A DNA stretch of 6,108 nt from DASVEE01 sp036399695 (GCA_036399695.1 DASWMP010000079.1:1-6108), one strand, 5' to 3'; counted from the first letter of the stretch, positions 1-5,919 are shown. Numbers and translations: made by a program. The notes: generated by a model from the letters alone, not told the origin.

Positions 1-56
1 GCCGAATATCGGGCACCCGCGGGCACGCTGGCATTCAATGTGGGACAGACACTCTT
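1..56. repeat. 56-bp direct terminal repeat, left copy
   Basis: These bases are identical to 6053-6108 over all 56 positions. The segment covers most of the repeat spacer, including GGGCAC twice (11-16 and 21-26) and the palindrome CCCGCGGG, plus the first 16 bases of block 1. A perfect match that ends exactly at both window edges is what an assembler produces for a circular contig or for a contig broken inside a dispersed repeat. Confidence 0.95.
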
Positions 57-149
57 GTCTGTCTGCGCCCGCAGGCGCCGGTTTCTAGGCCATCAGAGTG
101 TGTGCGCTCCGTTTTGAGACACCCTCCGAATGCCACCGCACTCCGAGAT
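1..149. repeat. Left copy of modular inverted repeat (truncated by window edge)
   Basis: This non-coding DNA lies beyond the stop of the SDR gene and matches the reverse complement of the right end of the window in three blocks. Block 1 (41-83) matches 5998-6040 at 41 of 43 positions. Block 2 (104-127, containing GTTTTGAGACACCCTCC) matches 5942-5965 at 23 of 24. Block 3 (132-149, GCCACCGCACTCCGAGAT) matches 5920-5937 at 18 of 18. Between blocks 1 and 2 lie 20 unrelated bases (84-103). Block 1 can fold into two hairpins: GACAGAC/GTCTGTC (44-50 with 57-63, 6-nt loop) and GCGCC/GGCGC (65-69 with 74-78, 4-nt loop). Bases 1-40 belong to a spacer also present at the right end. No terminal duplication or encoded protein is visible, so transposon status is unproven; a REP-like or MITE-like dispersed repeat is the likeliest class. 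Confidence 0.85.
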
Positions 150-187
150 CGCTTCGCGGGCGTGACTCAGTCGACGGCGCGCGGCCG

Positions 188-1114
188 CTAGCCGGGCATC
201 TGGTACGGCATCGGTCCCCAGTATTGGTAGTACACGTCGTCGAGTTTTCTCCAGCCGGCGGCCATGGCGGGCTCATTTTCCTGAAGCCAGCGGAAAAAGT
301 GGGGACGGGTGCCGTCGGCGTCGAGGAGGGCGTACTCTTCGCCGAGGTCCCAGGAGGCGTAGACGCGGCCGTTTTTGGTGGCGACGTTCGGGTCGGCGGC
401 CAGGGCGGCGACGCCGCGGCCGACGAACAGCGGGGTCTCCGAGGCGATGAAGTGCGGCACCTGTTCGGCGGCGTCGCGCCAGTTGGCTTCGGTGACGCCG
501 AGGTGGCTGAGCATCCATTCGGAGCGGAGGAAGCCGGGCGTCACGGCGAGGGCGGTGACGTTGCGGTCCTGCAGTTCCTGCGAGAGGCTGAAAGCCATGC
601 GGATGACGCTCGTCTTGACGAAGTCGTAGAAGAAATGGCCGCGGTAAAAGTAGGTGTCGCCGTCCGTGATCTCGACCACGAGACCGCCGTCGCGGATGCG
701 CGGCACGCCGTAGTAGCTGGTGATGATGTGCGTCTTGATGGCGCGGTCGATCATCGTCAGGCCGTCTTCGAGCTTCGTCTCCCACAGCTTCTTGCCCCAC
801 TCCGTGAGGTCGTCGCCGCCCCAGATGTCGTTGACGAGGATGTCGAACTGGCCGACCTGTTCGAAGAGACGGGCGACCTGCTCCGGGACCGTGTGGTCCA
901 CTTGCACCGCGATGCCGTGGCCGCCCCGTTCCGTGACGATGGCCGCGGTCTCGTCGATGGTCTCGGGGCGGTCTTTCATCCCCGGGCTGCCGGCGACGCT
1001 GCGGCCGGTGCAGTAGACGGTGGCTCCGAGCTCGCCGAGCGCGGTGGCGATGCCTCGGCCGGCTCCGCGTGTGGCGCCGGCGACGACGGCAATTTTTCCT
1101 GCGAGTGGTTTCAT
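188..1114 (-). CDS. Short-chain dehydrogenase/reductase (SDR), DHRS1-like, NADP(H)-type
   Basis: A 308-residue soluble oxidoreductase with a Rossmann fold, expected to reduce a carbonyl or oxidise an alcohol in the cytoplasm; the substrate is unknown. The dinucleotide-binding motif GATRGAGRG is at residues 13-21. Arg38 in CTGRS, after the second strand, suggests NADP(H). Asp73 lies in the usual adenine-contact position. The catalytic pair is YDFVK (Tyr163, Lys167). Thr150 sits where the catalytic Ser normally falls, 13 residues before Tyr, and NNAG is replaced by NDIW (95-98). The segment TPGFLRSEWML (192-202) and the tail beyond the usual ~250 residues match a DHRS1-like subgroup I know from actinobacterial genomes. 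The start at 1114 is preferred over the upstream ATG at 1204 because it begins the fold directly, follows AAAGGAG at 5 nt and overlaps the previous stop as ATGA. It is the second gene of an operon with the nitronate monooxygenase. Confidence 0.93.
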   Translation of the reverse strand: MKPLAGKIAVVAGATRGAGRGIATALGELGATVYCTGRSVAGSPGMKDRPETIDETAAIVTERGGHGIAVQVDHTVPEQVARLFEQVGQFDILVNDIWGGDDLTEWGKKLWETKLEDGLTMIDRAIKTHIITSYYGVPRIRDGGLVVEITDGDTYFYRGHFFYDFVKTSVIRMAFSLSQELQDRNVTALAVTPGFLRSEWMLSHLGVTEANWRDAAEQVPHFIASETPLFVGRGVAALAADPNVATKNGRVYASWDLGEEYALLDADGTRPHFFRWLQENEPAMAAGWRKLDDVYYQYWGPMPYQMPG

Positions 1115-2154
1115 GCTGACTCCTTTGCGAGCTCTCGGATCAATGTGGCGATGAGCTCCGCTGCCGGTAACGCGCGGCTCTGCGCGACGCCTGTGCCGGC
1201 CCATAACGAGAGGTATTCGGAATTGTCCTGCTCCGCGGCGGCCGCGCGCATCGGACGGGTGAGTGAGTTCTGGAGTGGGAACGGGAGGATCAGGTCGTCC
1301 CGTTCCGCGACGACGTCAATGAACGTGTTGCGCAACCCTCGGGCGGGGCGGCCGGAGTAAGCGCGGGTGATGGTCGACGCACGCGGTTCGCCCAGCGCGC
1401 GGCGATAGGCGGCCGAGGTGCCGGCTTCCGGGCATTGCAGGAAGGCGGTGCCGAGTTGCACGGCGGAGGCGCCGGCACGTAGTGCGGCGGCGATGGCTTC
1501 GCCGGTCATGATGCCGCCGGATGCGATGACGGGGATATGGACGGAGTCGGAGAGTTGGCGGACGAGCTCCAGCGTCGGGACCATCGAGTCTTCGAACGGC
1601 GCGGCGAACGTGCCGCGATGGGCGCCCGCTTCCGCTCCCTGGGCGACGATGGCGTCGACGCCTGCTTCCGCGAGGATCCGTCCTTCGTCGGCCGTCGTGG
1701 CGGTACCGAGGATGACGACGCCGCGGTCGCGGAGCCGTTGCAGCACGTCCGCGGACGGGACGCCGAAGGTGAAGCTGAAGACGCGCGGCTGTGCTTCGAG
1801 CACGACGTTGAGCTGGTCGAGGAAGGGATCGGGAGGCACGTTCGGCAGCGACGGTGGTGCGAGGCCGAGCTCCTCGTGCACGCCGCGCAGCACGTCCAGC
1901 ATCGGCGCGGGATCGAGCGGATTGCTGGTGTGGTAACCGCCGGCGAACAGGTTGACGTTGAGCGGGCCTGAGGTGAGTGCGCGCGTGCGGGCCAGCTCTT
2001 CGCGCAGCCGCGACGGTGTCAAATAGGCGCCGGCGATCGCGCCGAGGCCACCGGCTTCCGTAACGGCGGCCGCGAGCTCCGGGGTGCCGGGGCCGCCGCC
2101 CATCGGTGCGAGCAGGATCGGGTGACGGATGCCTAAGCGCTCGAGGAGCGTCAT
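1111..2154 (-). CDS. Nitronate monooxygenase / 2-nitropropane dioxygenase-like flavoprotein
   Basis: A 347-residue FMN-dependent TIM-barrel enzyme of the NMO family, which oxidises alkyl nitronates (such as propionate 3-nitronate) and also includes FabK-type enoyl reductases. Family signs in order: GIRHPILLAPMGGGPG at 8-23, GGLGAIAGAYLTP at 35-47, NVNLF at 66-70, AQGAEAGAHRG at 171-181 with the presumed catalytic His179, the phosphate-binding ASGGIMTG at 211-218, VQLGTAFLQCPEA at 232-244, and RNTF at 275-278. The length is normal for the family. The ATG at 2154 is chosen because the family begins with a short lead into GIRHPI; the upstream extension to 2364 is low-complexity and runs through the terminator and the 3' end of the previous gene. 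No Shine-Dalgarno site is visible. Its TGA overlaps the SDR ATG by 4 bp, so the two are probably translationally coupled. The actual substrate cannot be told from sequence. Confidence 0.93.
   Translation of the reverse strand: MTLLERLGIRHPILLAPMGGGPGTPELAAAVTEAGGLGAIAGAYLTPSRLREELARTRALTSGPLNVNLFAGGYHTSNPLDPAPMLDVLRGVHEELGLAPPSLPNVPPDPFLDQLNVVLEAQPRVFSFTFGVPSADVLQRLRDRGVVILGTATTADEGRILAEAGVDAIVAQGAEAGAHRGTFAAPFEDSMVPTLELVRQLSDSVHIPVIASGGIMTGEAIAAALRAGASAVQLGTAFLQCPEAGTSAAYRRALGEPRASTITRAYSGRPARGLRNTFIDVVAERDDLILPFPLQNSLTRPMRAAAAEQDNSEYLSLWAGTGVAQSRALPAAELIATLIRELAKESA
1120..1126 (-). promoter_or_regulatory. Shine-Dalgarno site of the SDR gene
   Basis: AAAGGAG on the minus strand lies 5 nt before the ATG at 1114. 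It sits inside the 3' end of the upstream gene and fixes the SDR start, excluding the longer reading that begins at 1204. Confidence 0.85.
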
Positions 2155-2160
2155 TTCGCG

Positions 2161-2166
2161 AGCATA
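2161..2166 (-). promoter_or_regulatory. Candidate leaderless -10 element for the nitronate monooxygenase gene
   Basis: TATGCT on the minus strand ends 6 nt before the ATG at 2154, so a transcript starting 7 nt downstream would begin at the A of the start codon. The gene lacks a ribosome site, which agrees. The best -35 candidate, TTGCTT, is 19 bp upstream inside the terminator's 3' arm and matches the consensus poorly. This is a prediction from spacing only. Confidence 0.35.
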
Positions 2167-2183
2167 ACGCCGGTGCGCGGAAG

Positions 2184-2219
2184 AGAAGCAAGGGCGGACC
2201 GTGTGCCGCCCTTGCTTCT
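2184..2219 (-). terminator. Strong hairpin terminator after the secreted two-domain gene
   Basis: A perfect 14-bp stem (2184-2197 with 2206-2219) encloses the 8-nt loop at 2198-2205. It begins 20 bp after the TGA at 2240. On the minus strand the stem ends in a pyrimidine-rich run (TTGCTTCTCTTCC) rather than a pure U-tract, so termination could be partial. The next gene starts only 29 bp further on, so the hairpin may also act as an attenuator between the two halves of this minus-strand cluster. Confidence 0.8.
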
Positions 2220-2239
2220 TCTGTTGCGAGAAACGCGAA

Positions 2240-3208
2240 TCAGTTGCCGGCCGGGATGTCTTCCGGCGCGAGCGCGGCGCCGGCGATCGAGACCCAGCCG
2301 TCGCCGGTGACGTTGTCGGTGCTCGACGCGTAGCCGATCCAGGAGTAGTCGGGATCGAAGTCATCGCGGTCGTTGATGATGAGGACCGTGGCGGCGCCGT
2401 AATCGCCGGCCGGGATGGCCTGCTGGATCATGCCCATGGCCGGCACGGTGACGAGGAGCTCGTTTTCGGCGCGCTCGCCGACGACGACGAGGATGAAGTT
2501 GTGCGGCTTGTCGTCGAGGTTCACGATGCCGAAGTTCGTGCGGTAGTTGGCGTCGTGACGGAGGCCGAGAGCGATGGCGCCGACCTGATCGTCGAGGTTC
2601 TCGGCATCCACGCCCGGGAAGGGCTGCGAGACCGTGCCGGTGGAGCCGGGCTGCTTCGTCCAGATGCGGGAGAAGCCGTCGAGCGCGGCGTCTTCATCGA
2701 GCTCGCCGTTCTGATCGACCGGGACGAAGACGAGCGAGCCGAGGCCCGAGACCTTGAGGGCCGTGCCGACGAAGTCGACGACCGTGACGGGGGCGGATTC
2801 GGCCGGCAGCGGGTTCACGAGGCGGAAGATCTGCGGCGTGGACGAGCCGGCCGGGAGCCACAGCACCATCACGTACTGGTCGTCGTCGTCGTTGTTGAAC
2901 AGCGTGACGTCGGAGCGGAAGAAGAGCGCGCCGCCGCCACCGGCGACGCTGCCGGCGGCCGGGATGACGAAGCCGCGGCGCGTGCGCTCGGCGACCGCGG
3001 AGGCGCCGACGCCGTTCTTCTTCGCCTTCAGCTTCTGCAGCATCTCGACGGCGAGTGCATCGGGCAGACGCTCCGCTTCGACGGTGGCGGTGGCGGACTG
3101 ATTGGCCGTGGCGGCGAGCTTGCGCGCGGCGGCGAGCGTCTGGGCGTTTGCGGCGAACAGCGGGGCGGTGGTCATCGCGCAGAGCGCGAGAGCGAGGATG
3201 CGTTTCAT
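2240..3208 (-). CDS. Secreted two-domain protein of unknown function
   Basis: A 322-residue exported protein. Residues 1-22 form a Sec signal peptide (MKR, then ILALALCAMTTAPLFA, cleavage probably near Ala19-Ala22). Residues 23-77 look helical and are followed by two beta-rich domains. The first (about 78-165) contains IPAAGSVAG, FFRSDVTLFNN and an acidic NNDDDDQ run. The second (about 175-315) contains NYRTNFGIVNLDD, VPAMGM and STDNVTGDGW. I associate this arrangement, with a FRSDVTLFN-type and a RTNFGIVN-type motif, with secreted proteins of Acidobacteriota; no enzymatic residues stand out, so no function is assigned. AAAGGAG is present at 3230-3224 but 15 nt from the ATG, which is long; the upstream TTG at 3250 lacks any ribosome site, so the ATG is kept. 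A weak -10-like TATCTT lies at 3254-3249. It may be co-transcribed with the receptor gene 79 bp upstream and ends at the hairpin 2219-2184. Confidence 0.85.
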   Translation of the reverse strand: MKRILALALCAMTTAPLFAANAQTLAAARKLAATANQSATATVEAERLPDALAVEMLQKLKAKKNGVGASAVAERTRRGFVIPAAGSVAGGGGALFFRSDVTLFNNDDDDQYVMVLWLPAGSSTPQIFRLVNPLPAESAPVTVVDFVGTALKVSGLGSLVFVPVDQNGELDEDAALDGFSRIWTKQPGSTGTVSQPFPGVDAENLDDQVGAIALGLRHDANYRTNFGIVNLDDKPHNFILVVVGERAENELLVTVPAMGMIQQAIPAGDYGAATVLIINDRDDFDPDYSWIGYASSTDNVTGDGWVSIAGAALAPEDIPAGN

Positions 3209-3278
3209 GACGTGAGTCGTTTTCTCCTTTGTAGTAACAACGGCGCGCAAGATAGTGCCGGCGCGAAGGAGCGAAAGT

Positions 3279-3290
3279 TGACGTACGTCA
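3279..3290. promoter_or_regulatory. 12-bp perfect palindrome TGACGTACGTCA
   Basis: The palindrome lies in the 79-bp gap before the secreted-protein gene and overlaps the stop codon of the receptor gene. It could be an operator half-site pair, but a 12-bp palindrome is expected about once or twice by chance in a window this size. Confidence 0.2.
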
Positions 3291-4037
3291 CGCGTTCACG
3301 GCGTGGCGCAAAAACCGTAACCCTTTCGTTGTACGGGTGCCGTGCCACGTGAAGAGATGGCCGGGGAAGGGTCCGACGACGCGAGCCTCGATCTCCGCGG
3401 CGTCTTCGTCGGTGAAGACGTACGGCTCGTCCGGAAGGAAGACGACGTCCGGATGCAGCGCGAGGACGTCTTCCAGCGCGACGGCGGGATAGCGTTCGCG
3501 GTTCGCCAGGACGTTCGTGCCGCCGGCCGCTTCGACGAGATGGGAGACGTACGTATCGCCGCCGCACCACATCCACGGTTTCTTCCAGATCGGGCAGGCG
3601 AAAGTGAAGGGCCTGCGGGGCATCTGCGCGAGCTCCGCGCGCAGCTCATCGACGAGTTGCGCCGCGCGTTCTTCGCGATGGTGGATCGTGCCGAGAGTGG
3701 TCAGGAGCGTGGCCACGTCCTCGACGGTTTTCGGCTCGGTGACGAAGACGGGCGCGAAAGTCTCGATCTGCTCCGCATGCCGGCGAAGGTTTTCCTCGAG
3801 GTTCATGTAGACGAGATCGGGCGCGAGCGCGCGCAGCTCCTCGACGCGGGGGTTCTTCGTCCCCCCGGTCCGCGGCAGGGTCAGACCTTCGGGAAAGATG
3901 CAGAAATCGGTGATGCCGATGACGGAGTCACCGGCGCCGAGATCGAAGAGCGACTCGGTGAGCGAGGGTACGAGCGACACCACCCGCCGCGGCGGCGTGG
4001 AAAAGGTGAAGGTGCGCCCGAGGAGGTCGCGAAGCAT
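3288..4037 (-). CDS. Helical backbone metal receptor (BtuF/TroA-like, cobalamin- or metal-chelate-binding) without signal peptide
   Basis: A 249-residue protein of the periplasmic-binding-protein fold used by BtuF, FhuD and related receptors for cobalamin or iron chelates. Family signs are PRRVVSLVPSLTE (16-28), GITDFCIFPEG (41-51), LPRTGGTKNPRVEELRALAPDLVYMNLEEN in register at 54-83, the central WKKPWMWCGGDTYVSHLVEA (151-170) with AAGGTNV following, ALHPDVVFLPDEPYVF (193-208) and the C-terminal TWHGTRTTKGL (230-240). It starts directly at the fold: an in-frame TAG lies about 30 nt upstream with no start codon in between, so no signal peptide can be added. It is therefore either a cytoplasmic member, as in some annotated relatives, or exported another way. 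No transporter permease or ATPase gene adjoins it. No ribosome site is visible; TACAAT lies 7 nt before the ATG. The ligand is uncertain. Confidence 0.88.
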   Translation of the reverse strand: MLRDLLGRTFTFSTPPRRVVSLVPSLTESLFDLGAGDSVIGITDFCIFPEGLTLPRTGGTKNPRVEELRALAPDLVYMNLEENLRRHAEQIETFAPVFVTEPKTVEDVATLLTTLGTIHHREERAAQLVDELRAELAQMPRRPFTFACPIWKKPWMWCGGDTYVSHLVEAAGGTNVLANRERYPAVALEDVLALHPDVVFLPDEPYVFTDEDAAEIEARVVGPFPGHLFTWHGTRTTKGLRFLRHAVNA

Positions 4038-4044
4038 GCGCGGG

Positions 4045-4050
4045 ATTGTA
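4045..4050 (-). promoter_or_regulatory. Candidate leaderless -10 element for the metal-receptor gene
   Basis: TACAAT on the minus strand (5 of 6 to TATAAT) ends 7 nt before the ATG at 4037, which would place the transcript start at or next to the start codon. A -35 candidate is poor (TTATAG, 17 bp upstream). A second -10-like TATAGT at 4072-4067 would instead give a leader of about 25 nt. Confidence 0.4.
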
Positions 4051-4093
4051 GGAGAGGTGCTTGGAAACTATAAATGTCTGGCGATCCATTTTG

Positions 4094-4122
4094 ATGACAG
4101 TGGAACGTAGTGGCGCTAGTAT
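4094..4122 (+). promoter_or_regulatory. Promoter of the Cys-rich / beta-sandwich operon
   Basis: ATGACA (4094-4099, 5 of 6 to TTGACA) and TAGTAT (4117-4122, 4 of 6 to TATAAT) are separated by 17 bp, the ideal spacing. Transcription would start near 4129, leaving a leader of about 8 nt before the ATG at 4137. It lies in the 99-bp divergent region between the two operons, which is AT-richer than its surroundings. Confidence 0.5.
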
Positions 4123-4136
4123 ATGTACGTAAGTAA

Positions 4137-4478
4137 ATGAGACGATCCTCTCTCATCTTAGTATTCGTGCTTGCGATGTTTGCGGCCACTCCTCCGGCGA
4201 GCGCGTGTCTTACGTGCCACGAGTATTTCAGCTATCAGTGCTCGTGCTGGTGCAAATCGTGTGAGTCATCCAACTGCGGCTTCTTCAACTGCACAGTGGA
4301 AGACTGGTTCGGCGATGAGTTCTGTACAGGTTCGGAGGGTTGCTTCACTCCGCGGAAACATTGCACGGAGGAGCCGCCAATGGAGAACGGTGAGGCACGC
4401 CCCTTTTCTAAACGATGGAGTCTGGCGGCGGTGAAGATCCAGCAGCCCGCAGCCAAGATGAACAGAGGTGGTGCATGA
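4137..4478 (+). CDS. Small Cys-rich exported protein, family not recognised
   Basis: A 113-residue protein with a Sec signal peptide (MRRSS, hydrophobic LILVFVLAMFAA, then PPASA before Cys24). The mature part has 11 cysteines, at 24, 27, 35, 37, 39, 42, 47, 52, 63, 69 and 76, including CLTC and the dense CSCWCKSC. Residues 77-113 are cysteine-free, basic and probably disordered. The cut could be by signal peptidase I after ASA; Cys24 at +1 would also allow lipidation, leaving an even ten cysteines, but Pro20 does not fit a standard lipobox. Disulfides in the cell envelope or metal binding by the CxxC pairs are both possible; no catalytic motif is recognised. Base composition looks less GC-rich than the neighbours. 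No ribosome site is seen before the ATG, in keeping with a very short leader. Its TGA overlaps the next gene's ATG by 4 bp, so the two are made together. Confidence 0.75.
   Translation: MRRSSLILVFVLAMFAATPPASACLTCHEYFSYQCSCWCKSCESSNCGFFNCTVEDWFGDEFCTGSEGCFTPRKHCTEEPPMENGEARPFSKRWSLAAVKIQQPAAKMNRGGA
4465..4470 (+). promoter_or_regulatory. Shine-Dalgarno site of the beta-sandwich gene
   Basis: GAGGTG lies 4 nt before the ATG at 4475, inside the end of the Cys-rich gene. It supports starting the downstream protein at 4475, which also gives a signal peptide; the in-frame ATG at 4415 would put a polar stretch in front of it. Confidence 0.75.
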
Positions 4479-5899
4479 CTGTACGCCTGTGGTCGAGGAG
4501 TGCTGCGTTGATCATCGCGCTGCTTCCATTCGTGCTGCGTGCTGAAAACGTCGGCAAGGTCACGGCCGTCGTTCATCAGGATGAGGTGGGCCGCGTGACG
4601 GCCCTGGAGTTGCGCGAATCAACGAGTGGCGGGCGGCGCATTGGCCACGTCGTGGCACGCACGGACGTCGATCGCTCTTCGACGGTGATCAAAACTACAT
4701 TTACGGGCATCGCGCCGGGCGAGTACGTCTTCATCGCGCGGGGCACCAGTGCCTCAGAACAGCTCATCGAACCGGTGCAGGTCGTGGCTGGTGCCGAGAG
4801 CAAACTATCGGTTCAGGTGCAGCCGATCGTCGCAACCATCGTAGTTCGCGATGGCGGCGAGCCGCTCACGAATGCGCGATTGCGTGTGGATGGACGGGAC
4901 CTCGAATGGTCGGCAAAGTTGACGACCGACGGCCGAGGTAAGGCGGAGCTGATGACGTGGCAGTCCGGACGCGCTCGCGTCACGGTGGCCGCGCCGCCGA
5001 GGATCTCGGCGCCATACAGTGAGACGTTCGAGCTCGAAGGGACGAAGGCCGAGTGGACGATCGAGATCCCGCGGCGCGAGATCAAAGGCGTCGTCATTGA
5101 CGCCGGTACCGGTGTGCCGGTGAAGAACGCGGCCGTGGTTCTGGCGGTACGGGCGCAGGAGTGGACGTTCTCGGCTCAAACGAAAACCGACGCCTCCGGC
5201 CGGTATCGTTTCTATCCGGCGGCCTACGGAGAGCACACCGTGAAAGCGGCGGCGCGTGGGTATCCGCCGGGTGAAGTGTCGTATTCGTTCGCGGCGCCTG
5301 ACGAGTCGCGCGAGGTGACGCTTGCGCTCGAGGCGGCAGAGATGATCCAGGTCAAGGTGTTGAACAGCGGCGGCCGGCCGATCGCGGAGGCGGATCTGCT
5401 GCACTTCCGTGGATTCTCGCAACAAGGCGTCAGCAGCACTGACGCATCCGGTAGCGCCGTGGTCCCGATCTCCGCCCGCGAGCCGCGGGACGTCTACGTC
5501 GTGCCTCGGGCAGGATCGTTCGGCTTCGCGCAGTTTGCTTCGCGTGAGAGCGTCAAGCCGATCCGGATCTCCGACGGCGACGCGCGCATCGTGCTACGCA
5601 TGCGCTCCGCGGCCGGGGCACCGGTAGCCAACGTGGCGTTCGTGATGCGCTACAACGGCCGCACCGTTCCTGCAGACGTAGTCCGTGCCATGGCCAGAGT
5701 GCAAGGCGTCGCGATCATGTCCGACAAAGAAGGCCGGCTCGTGCTGGAGAAGATGCCGCTCGGGTTTTACGAATTCTGGCCGGTCGATTCGCCGACGGCT
5801 CTGCATGTGATCGCCACCTCTCCGGATGCACCCGTGCGGTTCATGGCGATGCGCGGGGAGAACACGGCCGAATTGACGTTCACGGAAGCGGACGAGTAG
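4475..5899 (+). CDS. Exported multi-domain carboxypeptidase-regulatory-like (Ig-type beta-sandwich) protein
   Basis: A 474-residue exported protein. Residues 1-23 are a signal peptide (MTVRLWSRS, hydrophobic AALIIALLPFVL, cut after RA). The rest reads as about five consecutive beta-sandwich domains, near 26-115, 118-199, 202-287, 289-375 and 376-471. The third is the clearest: KGVVIDAGTGVPVKNAAVVL (204-223), then TKTDASGRYRFYPAAYGEHTVKAAARGY (236-263), the typical carboxypeptidase-regulatory-like/CNA-B-like pattern. Similar turns recur in TGIAPGEYVFIARG (77-90), TTDGRGKAEL (150-159), SSTDASGSAVV (320-330) and MSDKEGRLVLEKMPLGFYEF (415-434). Such domains are structural, not enzymatic, and often serve as stalks or binding scaffolds. 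No sortase motif, C-terminal sorting domain, membrane anchor or beta-barrel is visible, so a soluble envelope or secreted protein is likely. No cysteine is apparent, in contrast to its coupled partner. Confidence 0.88.
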   Translation: MTVRLWSRSAALIIALLPFVLRAENVGKVTAVVHQDEVGRVTALELRESTSGGRRIGHVVARTDVDRSSTVIKTTFTGIAPGEYVFIARGTSASEQLIEPVQVVAGAESKLSVQVQPIVATIVVRDGGEPLTNARLRVDGRDLEWSAKLTTDGRGKAELMTWQSGRARVTVAAPPRISAPYSETFELEGTKAEWTIEIPRREIKGVVIDAGTGVPVKNAAVVLAVRAQEWTFSAQTKTDASGRYRFYPAAYGEHTVKAAARGYPPGEVSYSFAAPDESREVTLALEAAEMIQVKVLNSGGRPIAEADLLHFRGFSQQGVSSTDASGSAVVPISAREPRDVYVVPRAGSFGFAQFASRESVKPIRISDGDARIVLRMRSAAGAPVANVAFVMRYNGRTVPADVVRAMARVQGVAIMSDKEGRLVLEKMPLGFYEFWPVDSPTALHVIATSPDAPVRFMAMRGENTAELTFTEADE

Positions 5900-5919
5900 G
5901 GCCAGGTCGTGGAAGCTTT

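Noticed and set aside
98..1360. Long plus-strand open frame (420 codons) antisense to the SDR and the monooxygenase end
   Set aside because: The translation is low-complexity (Gly, Val, Ala, Asp, Arg-rich) with no family motifs; it is the shadow of codon bias in GC-rich genes on the other strand.
2151..2165. Four-codon reading frame ATG CTC GCG AAA TGA overlapping the monooxygenase start
   Set aside because: It has no ribosome site and is too short to separate from chance; the ATG falls within the proposed -10 hexamer.
2879..2895. GTC trinucleotide run in the secreted-protein gene
   Set aside because: It encodes the Asp run on the minus strand; changes in triplet number would not shift frame, so phase variation is unlikely.
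2201..3352. Plus-strand open frame of 383 codons opposite the secreted protein
   Set aside because: It is very rich in Arg, Asp, Glu and Gly without domain signs, runs through the terminator hairpin, and mirrors a clear signal-peptide gene.
3342..4073. Plus-strand open frame of 243 codons opposite the metal receptor
   Set aside because: No recognisable motif; it covers the receptor's well-conserved frame exactly and is a composition artefact.
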